Shown: positions 17,535-26,723, numbered from the stretch's first letter. The stretch is 64,000 nucleotides of DNA from Arthrobacter sp. 18067 (GCF_902706295.1 NZ_CACSJJ010000001.1:62001-126000), one strand, 5' to 3'. Program-made: numbers and translations. Notes: generated by a model from the sequence alone, not told the origin.

Positions 17535-18104
17535 CTACTCGGCAGCCGGTGCTTCTTCTTCAGCTTCGGAAGCGGTCTCAGCGATACGGACCACCAGGGT
17601 GTCACCCTCGGTGAGCAGGGTGGAGCCCTTCGGCAGGACGAGGTCTGAAGCGTGGATGCTCTCGCCGGCCTTGAGGCCTTCGATGCTGACCTCGACGGCG
17701 GTGGGAACGTGGGTTGCCTCGGCTTCGAGGGACACCGTGGTGGCTTCGAGGCTGGCGACAGCACCCGGAGCAACTTCACCGGAAACGTGGATGGCGATGT
17801 CGACGGTAACCTTCTCGCCGGCCTTCACGGTCTGGAGGTCAACGTGCTCGATGATCTGCTTTACGGGATCGCGCTGGATGTCCTTGACGAGAGTCAGGTG
17901 CTGCTCGCCGTCGACGTCGATTGCGAGGAGGGCGTTGGAAACGCGCACTGCCAGCGTGGTGGCGCGGCCCGGCAGGTTGATGTGGATCGGCTCTGCGCCG
18001 TGGCCGTAGATGACAGCCGGGATCTGGCCGGCCATGCGTGCACGGCGGGCGAAACCCTTGCCGAATTCGGTGCGCAGTTCTGCGGTGAGCTTCTGCTCAG
18101 ACAT
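17535..18104 (-). CDS. rplY: 50S ribosomal protein L25/general stress protein Ctc
   Basis: A 189-residue two-domain L25 (Ctc form): N-terminal 5S-rRNA-binding domain (MSEQKLTAELRTEFGKGFARRARMAGQIPAVIYG) and a C-terminal beta domain from about residue 95, ending in an acidic tail (ETASEAEEEAPAAE). It binds 5S rRNA in the large subunit. ATG 18104 has AAGGAG five bases upstream. A terminator follows. Upstream is a 319-bp leader and the end of prs. Confidence 0.97.
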   Translation of the reverse strand: MSEQKLTAELRTEFGKGFARRARMAGQIPAVIYGHGAEPIHINLPGRATTLAVRVSNALLAIDVDGEQHLTLVKDIQRDPVKQIIEHVDLQTVKAGEKVTVDIAIHVSGEVAPGAVASLEATTVSLEAEATHVPTAVEVSIEGLKAGESIHASDLVLPKGSTLLTEGDTLVVRIAETASEAEEEAPAAE

Positions 18105-18366
18105 GTGTACTCCTTGATTACTGTGGCGCCCGGAAACATCCGGGCTGGTCTATCAGCAAGGGCGGAGGTCTGGAGACCTTCTACGCCCGGCTGAGGGCGG
18201 CCGCCGAGCAGCCGTTCCGCCTGTGTTGAAGGAGATGCAGACCCAGTCGATAACGGAGACCCGCAACCCTGGTCCATAAAACGCGGACCGGATGTGCTCT
18301 CCCTCGCCAAGGTATCCCCAAGAGTTTAGCAGCGGAACGCGTCAGAACTGAAAACGGGCAAGGAAA
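18105..18366 (-). promoter_or_regulatory. rplY leader region with small hairpins and candidate promoter
   Basis: No gene is visible here. Two short hairpins occur: GCCCGGA/TCCGGGC at 18128-18145 and AGGTCT/AGACCT at 18166-18179. On the minus strand TTCAGT and TAAACT with an 18-base spacer, about 230 bp upstream of rplY, make a weak candidate promoter. A leader this long in front of a ribosomal protein gene may carry autoregulation, but no known motif was recognised. Confidence 0.4.
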
Positions 18367-18402
18367 AGGGCCACCCAACGCCGGGAGGCGGCAGGTGGCC
18401 CT
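18367..18402 (-). terminator. Terminator-like hairpin after prs
   Basis: Exact 9-bp stem AGGGCCACC (18367-18375)/GGTGGCCCT (18394-18402) with a CGCC/GGCG mini-stem in the loop. On the minus strand it is followed by TTTTCCTTGCC. It begins 22 bp after the prs stop codon. Confidence 0.75.
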
Positions 18403-18423
18403 CATACCGTCAGCAGTCCGGCG

Positions 18424-19404
18424 TTATGCCTTGCCGTCGAACAGGCTGGTGACCGAACCGTCGTCGAACACTTCACGGATGGCGCGCGCGATCAACGGTG
18501 CGATCGACAACACCGTGAGCTGCGGGAAACGCTTCTCGGCCGGGATGGGCAGCGTGTTGGTGACCACCACTTCGCGGGCGCCGGAATCGGCGAGGCGCTG
18601 GGCGGCGGGGTCGGAGAACACGGCGTGCGTGCAGGCGATGATGACATCCTTGGCGCCGGCGTTCTTCAGCACCTGGACGGCACCGGAGATGGTTCCACCG
18701 GTATCGATCATGTCGTCGATCAGAACGCAGGTGCGGCCTTCAACCTGGCCAACAACGGTCTTGGAGACGGCCTGGTTGGGAACCGTGAGGTCGCGGCTCT
18801 TGTGCACGAAGGCCAGCGGGGCACCGCCGAGGCGCTCGGCCCACTGCTCGGCAACGCGGACACGTCCGGTGTCGGGGGAAACAACCGTGATGTTGTCAGC
18901 CTCAACCTTGGTGCGGATGTAGTCGGCAAGGAGCGGGATGGCCATCAAGTGGTCAACGGGGCCATCGAAGAAGCCCTGGATCTGCGAGGTGTGCAGGTCC
19001 ACGGACATGATGCGGTCCGCGCCGGCAGTCTTGTAAAGGTCGGCAACCAGGCGGGCAGAGATAGGCTCGCGGCCGCGGCCCTTCTTGTCCTGGCGGGAGT
19101 ACGGGTAGAACGGCGAAACAACCGTGATCCTCTTGGCAGAGGCGCGCTTGAGAGAGTCGATCATGATCAACTGCTCCATGAGCCAGTTGTTCAGCGGGGC
19201 CGGGTGGGCCTGGATGACGAAGGCATCAGTGCCTCGCACGCTCTCGGCCGAACGGACGTAGATTTCCCCATTGGCGAAGTCGTAGGCGTCGATGGGCAGG
19301 AGCTCGGTCTCCAGCTCCTTCGCGATTTCCTGCGCCAGCTCCGGATGCGCCCTTCCGGCGGCGAGAATTAACTTCTTCTCTCCGTGTGCGGTAATTTCGC
19401 TCAT
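18424..19404 (-). CDS. prs: Ribose-phosphate pyrophosphokinase
   Basis: A 326-residue class-I PRPP synthetase, making PRPP from ribose-5-phosphate and ATP for purine, pyrimidine, His, Trp and NAD synthesis. Seen are the flexible-loop region ASAKRITVVSPFYPYSRQDKK, the metal/ATP-binding histidine in SVDLHTSQIQGFFDGPVDH and the PRPP loop VLIDDMIDTGGTI. The start ATG 19404 lies 2 bp after the glmU stop codon, so translation is probably coupled to glmU. A hairpin terminator follows. Confidence 0.97.
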   Translation of the reverse strand: MSEITAHGEKKLILAAGRAHPELAQEIAKELETELLPIDAYDFANGEIYVRSAESVRGTDAFVIQAHPAPLNNWLMEQLIMIDSLKRASAKRITVVSPFYPYSRQDKKGRGREPISARLVADLYKTAGADRIMSVDLHTSQIQGFFDGPVDHLMAIPLLADYIRTKVEADNITVVSPDTGRVRVAEQWAERLGGAPLAFVHKSRDLTVPNQAVSKTVVGQVEGRTCVLIDDMIDTGGTISGAVQVLKNAGAKDVIIACTHAVFSDPAAQRLADSGAREVVVTNTLPIPAEKRFPQLTVLSIAPLIARAIREVFDDGSVTSLFDGKA

Positions 19405-19406
19405 GC

Positions 19407-20900
19407 CTATTTGCCCTCTTCTGTGGTTGCCGGGGATTGTGAGGATGTGGAGGCGGAGGCCAGTTCCTGGGCGGCTTCAGCCAGATTGGCGGAGGCGGTG
19501 CCCGGACGGTTGGCTATGACCCAACCTTCGGAATTCCGCTGTGCGGCCAGGCTGAGGGCGAGGGCACCTGCAGGAACATCCTTGCGGATGACGGCTCCGG
19601 CGCCGCTGTAGGCGCCGTCGCCTACGGACACGGGAGCCACGAAGACCGTATTGGAACCTGTGCGAACGCCCGAGCCGATCACCGTGCGGTGCTTCTTCTC
19701 GCCGTCGTAGTTGGCAGTGATGTTGCCGCAACCGATGTTGGTGTCCTCGCCGATTTCGGCGTCGCCGGCGTAGCCCAGGTGGGACAGCTTCGAGCCGCGG
19801 CCAATGGTCACGTTCTTGGTTTCGTAGAATGCGCCGATCTTGCCGGTCTCCCCCAGCACAGTGCCCGGGCGGAGGTACGTGAACGGTCCGACGCTCGCTT
19901 TGGCACCAATCGTGGAACCCGATCCGTGCGTGCGGGTCACCTTCGCGCCCTCGCCTACGTTCACGTCCGTCAGCGTCGTGTCAGGACCCACGACGGCGTC
20001 CCTCGCCACAGTGGTGGAACCGTGCAGTTGGGTGTTGGGCAGCAGGCGGACGTCTTCGTCGAGCGTCACGGTGGAGTCGATCCAGGTGGTGGCGGGATCC
20101 ACCACGGTCACGCCGGCGCGCATCCAGGACTCGATGATGCGTCGGTTGTGCTCGGCGCCAAGCGCCGACAACTGGATGCGGTCGTTGGCACCCTCAACCT
20201 GCCAGCGGTCTTCGGTCACGACGGCGGCAACCCGGCCACCGGCGTCGCGCGCCAACCCGAGGACATCAGTCAGGTACATCTCGCCCTGGGCGTTGTCCGT
20301 GGTGACCTTCGAGAGTGCTGTACGCAGGACGGCGGCGTCAAAAGCGTAGATGCCGGAGTTGACCTCGCGAATGCTGCGCTCAGTCTCGCTTGCGTCCTTG
20401 TGCTCGCGGATGCCCGTGACGGTGCCGTCTTCTGCGCGAAGGATCCGGCCATAACCGGTGGCGTCGTCCAGTACTGCGGTGAGGACGGTGACGGCATTGC
20501 CCTCAGCCTCATGGGTGGTCACGAGTTCGCCGAGCAATTCGCCGGTCAGCAGGGGGACATCGCCGTACGTGACAACCACGGTACCTGCGAGTTCGGCTTC
20601 GGCGTCGAGGGCTTTGAGGGCAACCTCCACTGCGCGGCCTGTGCCGGGAACATCGTCCTGGTCGACAATCAGCGCCGCGGGATCCAGCGTGGTGACGTGC
20701 CCAGCCACCCGGTCACGCTCGTGCCGGACAACAAGTGCCAGCTTCAGCGGAGTGATGGAACGTGCTGCCAGGAGAGCGTGGCCCACCATGGAGCGTCCGC
20801 CGATTTCGTGGAGAATCTTGGGGGTCCGGGACTTCATGCGCGTTCCAGCGCCTGCAGCCAAAACAATGACCGCTGCGGGACCGGTGGATTCGGGGCTCAC
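19407..20900 (-). CDS. glmU: Bifunctional GlcNAc-1-P uridyltransferase/GlcN-1-P acetyltransferase
   Basis: A 497-residue enzyme making UDP-GlcNAc for peptidoglycan. The N-terminal nucleotidyltransferase shows VLAAGAGTRMKSRTPKILHEIGG (residues 13-35); the C-terminal part is a left-handed beta helix of hexapeptide repeats with NYDGEKKHRT and the acetyl-CoA-binding end. GTG 20900 is chosen over an upstream start at 20975 because AAGGAG lies 9-10 bases before it and the core motif would otherwise sit too far in. The C-terminal tail (after QRNSEGWVIANRPG) is long and Ser/Ala-rich. It is co-transcribed with prs. Confidence 0.96.
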   Translation of the reverse strand: MSPESTGPAAVIVLAAGAGTRMKSRTPKILHEIGGRSMVGHALLAARSITPLKLALVVRHERDRVAGHVTTLDPAALIVDQDDVPGTGRAVEVALKALDAEAELAGTVVVTYGDVPLLTGELLGELVTTHEAEGNAVTVLTAVLDDATGYGRILRAEDGTVTGIREHKDASETERSIREVNSGIYAFDAAVLRTALSKVTTDNAQGEMYLTDVLGLARDAGGRVAAVVTEDRWQVEGANDRIQLSALGAEHNRRIIESWMRAGVTVVDPATTWIDSTVTLDEDVRLLPNTQLHGSTTVARDAVVGPDTTLTDVNVGEGAKVTRTHGSGSTIGAKASVGPFTYLRPGTVLGETGKIGAFYETKNVTIGRGSKLSHLGYAGDAEIGEDTNIGCGNITANYDGEKKHRTVIGSGVRTGSNTVFVAPVSVGDGAYSGAGAVIRKDVPAGALALSLAAQRNSEGWVIANRPGTASANLAEAAQELASASTSSQSPATTEEGK

Positions 20901-21020
20901 GTACTGGCTCTCCTTGCTCGGTATGTCCCGGGTAACCCGGCTTCGGAATGCCGCCATCCCAATGGACCCAGGCACCGTTCGAGCCGTTTCAGGTACAGAG
21001 AGGAGCGCATTTTCCGACCG

Positions 21021-21092
21021 TTCCGCCCATAGGATTCGAACCTATACTCCACGGCTCCAAAGGCCGGGGTGCTGCCATTACACCAGAGCGGA
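21021..21092 (-). tRNA. tRNA-Gln, anticodon UUG
   Basis: The minus strand reads TCCGCTC at the 5' acceptor end and GGGCGGA plus discriminator A at the 3' end. The anticodon loop CTTTGGA between CCGGC and GCCGT-type arms gives anticodon TTG. The T arm is intact (GGTTCGAATCC). The length is 72 nt and CCA is not encoded. It lies 120 bp upstream of glmU on the same strand. Confidence 0.95.
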
Positions 21093-21293
21093 CCGTGCGT
21101 GATTCACACCACCGGACAGCAGGGTCTGACGGTTTCCCGGGCTACCGGGATGCACACACAAGAATCTAGTTTGCCATGACCATCGCGTGCTTCGCGACTT
21201 GACCGCCCGCCACCCATTCACCGCCGCACTCCGGGACCCCTCAATGACCCTGTTCCAACCGGGGGTGACGGGCCGGTAAGGCATGATGGTCAC

Positions 21294-21980
21294 GTGAGCA
21301 AGCGCACTGAACTTCCCCGTCCTGCGGACACCGCCGAACCCCTGGAGCATGTTGCCACCGGTCCCGCAGTCCGTGTCAGGATGACCGGACCGCAGCGCAA
21401 GTCCCAGCTCATCGGCATCGGCCGCGCCCTCTTCGCAGCCCGTGGTTTGGACGGCACCACCATCGAAGAAATCGCCGCCAGCGCAGGCGTTTCCAAGCCT
21501 GTCATCTACGAGCACTTCGGTTCCAAGGAAGGACTGTACCGGCAGGTGGTGGAGACCGAGTTCCGGATCCTGCTGGACTCCATCACTGAGGCCCTCAGCA
21601 CCGAGGCCAAACCCCGGGTCCTGGTTGAACGCGCAGCACTGGCCCTCCTTGGCTACATCGAAGACCGCACCGACGGTTTCCGGATCCTCATGCGCGATGC
21701 CCCGCCCTCACAACCCGAGGGTGCCTTCTCTACGTTGCTCTCCCACGTAACAGCCCGGGTGGAACACCTGCTCTCCGATGAATTCGCACGCCGGGGTTTC
21801 AGCGCAGCCGACGGCGCCATGTACGCACAGATGCTGGTGGGTATGGTGGCGATGACCGGCCAGTGGTGGCTCGACAGCCGCACGCCCGACAAACGGGCCG
21901 TCGCCGCGCACCTGGTGAACCTGGCCTGGAACGGCCTGACCGGGCTGCAGAAGGAGCCTGAACTGCGTTCCGAGGGCTAA
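21294..21980 (+). CDS. TetR/AcrR-family transcriptional regulator
   Basis: A 228-residue one-component repressor-type protein. The N-terminal helix-turn-helix spans about residues 30-75 (LIGIGRALFAARG ... TIEEIAASAGVSKPVIYEHFGSKEGLY); the rest is an all-helical ligand-binding domain of unknown specificity. GTG 21294 is the first start before the family N-terminus; the ribosome site is weak. It has no adjacent transporter or enzyme gene that would suggest a ligand. The 32-bp repeat array begins 61 bp after its stop. Confidence 0.9.
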   Translation: MSKRTELPRPADTAEPLEHVATGPAVRVRMTGPQRKSQLIGIGRALFAARGLDGTTIEEIAASAGVSKPVIYEHFGSKEGLYRQVVETEFRILLDSITEALSTEAKPRVLVERAALALLGYIEDRTDGFRILMRDAPPSQPEGAFSTLLSHVTARVEHLLSDEFARRGFSAADGAMYAQMLVGMVAMTGQWWLDSRTPDKRAVAAHLVNLAWNGLTGLQKEPELRSEG

Positions 21981-22011
21981 GTCCCTCCCTGCGATGCACC
22001 AGCGATCCTCT

Positions 22012-22040
22012 GCGTGCTGGCTCCCTTCCTCGCTCGACGC
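22012..22040 (+). repeat. Left outer inverted repeat next to 32-bp array
   Basis: This 29-nt segment (starts GCGTGCTGGCTCCC) is closely similar, in opposite orientation, to 22834-22862: they share GCGTC, GCGAGGAA and GAGCCAGCACGC on the reverse strand with two compensating one-base indels. It directly abuts the left 32-bp repeat array. Confidence 0.7.
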
Positions 22041-22041
22041 T

Positions 22042-22177
22042 CTCTCACCTTCTGCGGGTTTTTGGGCATCCCTCTCTCACCTTTCGCCGGTTTTTGGGCA
22101 TCCCTCTCTCACCTTTCGCTGGTTTTTGGGCATCCCTCTCTCACCTTTCGCCGGTTTTTGGGCATCCCTCTCTCACC
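22042..22177 (+). repeat. Tandem array of 32-bp units (four and a quarter copies)
   Basis: Units start at 22042, 22074, 22106 and 22138, each exactly 32 bp, followed by a partial CTCTCACC at 22170. Each begins CTCTCACC, continues TTTCG(C/T)CGG or a close variant, then TTTTTGGGCATCCCT. The copies are contiguous with no spacers, so this is not CRISPR. The same unit occurs inverted at 22689-22763 beyond the VOC gene. Confidence 0.92.
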
Positions 22178-22275
22178 CGGTCTCGGGGCGCGGGGTACTT
22201 CTGTTCTCGGCTGGGAAAGTGGATTGGCTACGTGTCACTGGATAGTCGGCGGGTTCTGCTTTGTAGGATGTGCTC

Positions 22276-22692
22276 ATGTCAGCACCCCAGCTCTACGTCA
22301 CCTTTCCCGGCACAGCGCGTGAAGCCCTCAGCTTCTACGCGGAGATCTTCGGCGGGGAGCTTTCCTTGTACACCTTTGAGGACTTCAGCCGCACCGATGG
22401 CCCCTCGGATGCCATCGCCCATGGCGTCCTCAGCGGAGTGGTCTCACTGAGTGGATCTGACGCTGCGACAGGCGACAAAACCGTCCATATGGAAGGCGCC
22501 ATGCTTTCACTGCTGGGAGCTGCCGAACCCGCGGTTCTCCACGAATGGTTCGACAAACTCGCCGACGGCGGCCAGATCCAGGACCCACTGTCGCCGAAGC
22601 CCTGGGGCGCATCCGACGGCCAAGTAGTGGACCGCCACGGCCTGCATTGGCTCATCGGCTACGAACAAGTGTCGACAACTGACGGCCAGTGA
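22276..22692 (+). CDS. VOC-superfamily (PhnB-like) protein
   Basis: A 138-residue protein of the glyoxalase/dioxygenase (VOC) fold, PhnB subgroup: APQLYVTFPGTAREALSFYAEIFGGEL at the N-terminus and a C-terminal WGASDGQVVDRHGLHWLIGY strand. The family binds small ligands, sometimes with metal; this copy has no certain substrate. ATG 22276 is preferred to GTG 22270 because AGGA lies seven bases before it. Its stop codon overlaps the first base pairs of an inverted 32-bp repeat unit, and the gene sits inside an inverted pair of arrays, which suggests that it may have arrived or been copied with them. Confidence 0.85.
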   Translation: MSAPQLYVTFPGTAREALSFYAEIFGGELSLYTFEDFSRTDGPSDAIAHGVLSGVVSLSGSDAATGDKTVHMEGAMLSLLGAAEPAVLHEWFDKLADGGQIQDPLSPKPWGASDGQVVDRHGLHWLIGYEQVSTTDGQ

Positions 22693-22763
22693 GAGAACGT
22701 CCCTCAAAAACCGCCGAAAGGTGAGAGAGGGACCCTCAAAAACCGGCGAAAGGTGAGAGAGGG
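22689..22763 (-). repeat. Inverted array of the 32-bp unit (two and a third copies)
   Basis: Units start GTGAGAGA at 22689, 22721 and (partial) 22753, with exact 32-bp spacing. Compared with the reverse complement of the left array the second unit differs mainly at one short block (GACCCTC for GATGCCC). The first unit overlaps the VOC stop codon. Confidence 0.9.
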
Positions 22764-22833
22764 TTGTTTCACCGGCGGCCGGGGCGTTTCACGAACTAGG
22801 CAACGAGGAACAGCGGCAGGCATCCGGAACCGC

Positions 22834-22862
22834 GCGTCAAGGCGAGGAACGAGCCAGCACGC
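22834..22862 (-). repeat. Right outer inverted repeat
   Basis: Counterpart of 22012-22040 in the opposite orientation; ends in GAGCCAGCACGC. About 70 bp of unrelated GC-rich DNA lies between it and the right array. The rest of 22764-22957 shows no gene; it ends at the stop of the ABC-F gene. Confidence 0.65.
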
Positions 22863-22957
22863 GGAGGACGCCGCCACTGTACCGCCGCTAAGCGACGGCG
22901 AAGCGGCCCTGGCCGCCGCCCGCGGAGGGTGCGTGCCGCGGCGCCGGCCAAAGCAAC

Positions 22958-24790
22958 CTACTCGCCGAGGATTTCCGCGGCCTCCAGCCATTCGAGCTCG
23001 AGCCCCTCTTTCTCGTCAAGCAACTCCCGCAGCTTGGCGTTGAGCTCTCCCAGTGCGTCGAAGTCGCCGGATTCGGATTTCGCCGCCATTTGGGTGTGGA
23101 GCTTTTCCTCCTGCTGCGCGATCTTGCCGAGTTGGCGGTCGATCCTGTTGAGGTCCTTGCGGGCTTCGCGTTTTTCGGCTTCGCTTGCACCTGACGGAGC
23201 CGCAGTGGATGCTGACCCACCGCTGGCCGACGTCGGCGCACCGGAGCCCCCACCAACGGCGCCCGAGGCAAGTGCGGCTTCGCGCAGCTCAAGGTATTGG
23301 TCCACACCGCCGGGCAAGCCGCGGAGTTTCCCGTCGCCCAGCAACGCCATTTGGTTGTCTGTGACGCGTTCCAGCAGGTAGCGGTCGTGACTGACCACCA
23401 CCAGGGTCCCGGGCCATCCGTCCAGGACGTCCTCGACGGCGGCCAGCGTGTCGGTATCGAGGTCGTTGGTGGGTTCGTCGAGCATGAGGACGTTGGGCTC
23501 CCCTACCAGCAGGCGCAGGAGTTGGAGCCGGCGTCGCTCGCCACCGGAGAGGTCACTGACGGGGGTCCATTGCTTTTCCTTGGTGAACCCGAGCTGTTCC
23601 ACGAGTTGCCCGGCCGTGAATTCCTTGCCGCCCACACTGAAGGACCGCTTTTCGCGTTCGATGACCTCGATGACGCGCAGGTCCGAGACGTCGTCGAGCT
23701 CTTTGACGTCCTGGGTCAGCACAGCGGTGACCACGGTCTTGCCTCGCTTGACCTTGCCTGACGACGGCTGGATTTCGCCGTTCAGCAGCTTCAGCAGCGT
23801 GGATTTACCGGCTCCGTTGACGCCCACCAGGCCGAGCCGTTCGCCCGGTGCGAGTCGGAGGGTGATGTTGTTGAATAGCTTCTGCCCCTCGTCGCCGTCG
23901 AGGAAATCAAGGGTCACGTTCTCGAGATCCAGCACGTCCTTGCCCAGCCGGGCGGTCGCCATCTTGCTCAGGGCCACTGAGTCGCGGGGATCGGGCACGT
24001 CGGCGATGAGGTCGTTGGCGGCTTCGATGCGGAATTTCGGCTTGGCGGTTCGGGCGGGCGCGCCGCGCCTCAGCCAGGCAAGTTCCTTTTTGACGAGCTG
24101 CTGGCGTTTATTTTCGACGACGGCTGCCGTGCGGTCACGCTCGGCGCGGGCCAGAACGTAGGCGGCGTATCCGCCGTCGAACATGTCCACCATGGCGTCG
24201 TGGACTTCCCAGGTGTAGTTGCAGACTTCATCGAGGAACCAACGGTCGTGGGTGACCACCAGGAACGCGCCCTGGTTTGCGCGCCAGCGTGTCTTCAGGT
24301 GCCGGGCCAGCCAGGCGACGCCTTCGACGTCGAGGTGGTTGGTGGGTTCGTCCAGCATGATGACGTCGTGGTCTTCGATGAGGAGCTTGGCCAGCGCGAC
24401 ACGGCGTTTCTGGCCACCGGAGAGGGCGTGGACGTTGGCGTGCCAGTCGACGTCGCCCACCAGTCCGCCCATGACTTCGCGGATCTTGGGGTTGGCCGCC
24501 CATTCGTGATCCGCGCGGTCACCGACGATTGCAGCGCCGACTGTGAGGTCGCCGTCGAGCACGTCGCCCTGGTCCAGGTAACCGACGTTAACGTCACCGC
24601 GTTTGGTGACGCGGCCAGAGTCCGGCGTCGAGCGCAAGGCGAGCAGGCGCATCAGAGTCGATTTACCGTCGCCGTTGCGGCCCACCATGCCAATACGGTC
24701 GCCATCCTCCAAACCGAGGGTGACGCCGTCGAGGACAGTGCGGGTCGCGAACGAAACGGTGAGGTTTTCGCCGCCAAGCAGGTGGGCCAA
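22958..24790 (-). CDS. ABC-F family ATP-binding protein
   Basis: A 610-residue soluble protein with two ABC ATPase domains and no membrane segment, the ABC-F form that acts on ribosomes (translation factors or antibiotic protection). First domain: Walker A GRNGDGKST (37-45), signature LSGGQKRR (123-130), MLDEPTNHLD. Second domain: Walker A GVNGAGKST (near 320), signature LSGGERRR. The C-terminal ~75 residues form a charged coiled coil (EAEKREARKDLNRIDRQLG). The start is TTG 24790, the only start after an in-frame stop; it lies 36 bp after ispE. Whether it is a Uup/EttA-like housekeeping or a resistance member cannot be told. Confidence 0.93.
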   Translation of the reverse strand: MAHLLGGENLTVSFATRTVLDGVTLGLEDGDRIGMVGRNGDGKSTLMRLLALRSTPDSGRVTKRGDVNVGYLDQGDVLDGDLTVGAAIVGDRADHEWAANPKIREVMGGLVGDVDWHANVHALSGGQKRRVALAKLLIEDHDVIMLDEPTNHLDVEGVAWLARHLKTRWRANQGAFLVVTHDRWFLDEVCNYTWEVHDAMVDMFDGGYAAYVLARAERDRTAAVVENKRQQLVKKELAWLRRGAPARTAKPKFRIEAANDLIADVPDPRDSVALSKMATARLGKDVLDLENVTLDFLDGDEGQKLFNNITLRLAPGERLGLVGVNGAGKSTLLKLLNGEIQPSSGKVKRGKTVVTAVLTQDVKELDDVSDLRVIEVIEREKRSFSVGGKEFTAGQLVEQLGFTKEKQWTPVSDLSGGERRRLQLLRLLVGEPNVLMLDEPTNDLDTDTLAAVEDVLDGWPGTLVVVSHDRYLLERVTDNQMALLGDGKLRGLPGGVDQYLELREAALASGAVGGGSGAPTSASGGSASTAAPSGASEAEKREARKDLNRIDRQLGKIAQQEEKLHTQMAAKSESGDFDALGELNAKLRELLDEKEGLELEWLEAAEILGE

Positions 24791-24826
24791 TGGGTACTAC
24801 TTTCTACTGCTGGAATGCGGGAGGTA

Positions 24827-25819
24827 CTAAAGGAGGGTATCGGAGATGATCCGGGCGCCGGGTACAGGTCCGTGGACTGCCACCGCGATGTGGCCCCGGT
24901 GGGTTAATTCTTCGGCGAGGACGCTGGCAGAGACGGAGTCCCGGGCAAGCAAGGCGATGGTCGGGCCGGAGCCGGACACCATACCGGCCAGTGCACCACG
25001 CGCCTCGCCCAGTCCGATGGTGTCGCGCAGTTGCGGAGCCAGGGCAATGGACGCGCGCTGGAGATCGTTGATGAGCACCCGGCTGAGGGTCTCGGGATCG
25101 CCGTGGCGGAGCGCCTGGAGGATGGTGGGATCCACGTCCACGGGCTCGGCAATCTCCACGCCTTCAGAGTCGCGGAGTCCGTCAAGGGCGCGGAACACGT
25201 CCGGCGTCGAGAGGCCGTAGTCCGCGAAGACCAGCACCCAGTCCATCTGCGCTTTGGCCAGGGCCGGAGAGAGTTTGTCGCCGACGCCAAGCCCGACGGC
25301 GGTGCCTCCCAGGAGCGAGAATGGCACGTCTGCACCCAACTCGGCCGCCAGGTGCGCGAGTTCCTCGCGGGAGAGGCCGCTGTTCCACAATGCATCGCAG
25401 GCCAACAACGTTGCTGCGGCGTCGGCGGAGCCACCGCCCATACCCCCGGCAACCGGCACGCGCTTGGTGATTTCAAGGTGCACGCCCGTGGGCTTCTCGG
25501 ACATTTCCGCCATGATGGCCGCAGCCTTGTAGGCCAGGTTGCGCTCATCCAGCGGGATATCTACGCCGTCGAGGTCAAGCGTGCTTTCCGGGCTGATGCT
25601 GACGGTGATTCCCTCGGCCTCGGTGCTGGTAGCCGCCACTTCCTCATACAGGGAAACGGCAAGGTAAACACTGGCCACCGAATGGTAGCCGTCGGGCCGG
25701 AGTGGGCCGACGCTCAGTGAGACGTTGACTTTTCCGGGGGCTTTGACGCGAACTGTCCGGGCATGGAAGCGGTCCCCCACAAAAGGGAGGCTGCTTGGTT
25801 TGCGGGTGCCCGGGTTCAT
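24827..25819 (-). CDS. ispE: 4-diphosphocytidyl-2-C-methyl-D-erythritol kinase
   Basis: A 330-residue GHMP kinase of the non-mevalonate (MEP) isoprenoid pathway. The N-terminal [26 protein letters not shown] contains the catalytic Lys, and the phosphate loop [14 protein letters not shown] is intact, as is the C-terminal [13 protein letters not shown] motif. ATG 25819 overlaps the rsmA stop codon (ATGA), so the two are translationally coupled; the longer open frame upstream is a shadow of rsmA. The ABC-F gene follows after 36 bp. Confidence 0.96.
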   Translation of the reverse strand: MNPGTRKPSSLPFVGDRFHARTVRVKAPGKVNVSLSVGPLRPDGYHSVASVYLAVSLYEEVAATSTEAEGITVSISPESTLDLDGVDIPLDERNLAYKAAAIMAEMSEKPTGVHLEITKRVPVAGGMGGGSADAAATLLACDALWNSGLSREELAHLAAELGADVPFSLLGGTAVGLGVGDKLSPALAKAQMDWVLVFADYGLSTPDVFRALDGLRDSEGVEIAEPVDVDPTILQALRHGDPETLSRVLINDLQRASIALAPQLRDTIGLGEARGALAGMVSGSGPTIALLARDSVSASVLAEELTHRGHIAVAVHGPVPGARIISDTLL

Positions 25820-26697
25820 GCGTCCACGGGGTGGCGGGCTTCGGCGATCTTGACGTAAGCGGAGATGTCCAGGACCTCGCCGCGCGCAGTCGGGTCCACA
25901 CCTGCAGCTACCAGGCACCGCTCGGCTTCGGCAGCGCTTCCGGCCCACCCTGCCAGGGCGGCGCGGAGGGTCTTCCGTCGTTGGGCGAATGCAGCGTCGA
26001 TGACGGCGAAGACCTGCTCACGGGTGGCGTGCGTCCGGGGCGGATCATGGCGGGTGAACGCCACGAGCCCCGAATGGATCTTAGGTGCCGGCCAGAATAC
26101 GTTCATGCCGATGACGCCGGCCTTGCGCATGTGCCCATACCAGGCCGCCTTGACCGACGGAACACCGTAGATCTTCGACCCTGGTGTTGCGGCCAAACGG
26201 TCTGCTACCTCGTCCTGCACCATGACCAGGCCGTGCTGCAGGCTCGGGAAGTGCTGCAGCAGGTGCAGCACCACGGGAACGGCAACGTTGTAAGGCAGGT
26301 TGGCCACCAACGCCGTGGGAGGCACGGGCAGTTCCGTGACCTTCATGGCGTCGGAGAGCACCAGGTGGAAATTGTCCTCGGCTTCAGGTCGCCAAGCCCG
26401 AATGGTCTCCGGCAGCTTGCCGGCCAGCACGGGGTCGATCTCCACAGCCACAACGGCTTTGGCTGCGTCGAGCAGCCCCAGCGTCAGCGAGCCCAGACCT
26501 GGACCCACCTCCAGCACGGTTTCGCCTGCGTCTATATTGGCCGCGGCAACAATTCTGCGGATGGTGTTGCCGTCGATCACAAAGTTCTGCCCCAGTGTCT
26601 TCGTGGGGCGTACACCGATTTCCTCGGCAAGCCGTCGGATGTCTGTGGCGCCCAGCAGGGGCGCGACGGCGGCGGGTTCGGAATTCGGTTCAGTCAC
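25816..26697 (-). CDS. rsmA: 16S rRNA (A1518/A1519-N6)-dimethyltransferase
   Basis: A 293-residue KsgA/RsmA that dimethylates two adenosines of the 3'-terminal helix of 16S rRNA using SAM. The SAM-binding motif [16 protein letters not shown] and the catalytic NLPYNVAVP are present, as is TLGQNFVID near the N-terminus. GTG 26697 starts 26 bp after the rpfB stop; the ribosome site is weak. It overlaps ispE by 4 bp, the usual ksgA-ispE arrangement. Confidence 0.97.
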   Translation of the reverse strand: MTEPNSEPAAVAPLLGATDIRRLAEEIGVRPTKTLGQNFVIDGNTIRRIVAAANIDAGETVLEVGPGLGSLTLGLLDAAKAVVAVEIDPVLAGKLPETIRAWRPEAEDNFHLVLSDAMKVTELPVPPTALVANLPYNVAVPVVLHLLQHFPSLQHGLVMVQDEVADRLAATPGSKIYGVPSVKAAWYGHMRKAGVIGMNVFWPAPKIHSGLVAFTRHDPPRTHATREQVFAVIDAAFAQRRKTLRAALAGWAGSAAEAERCLVAAGVDPTARGEVLDISAYVKIAEARHPVDA

Positions 26698-26723
26698 CTA
26701 GGTATCGTATCGCCTGTGCGGGG

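Noticed and set aside
22042..22763. CRISPR array
   Set aside because: Repeat units touch each other with no spacers and there are no cas genes.
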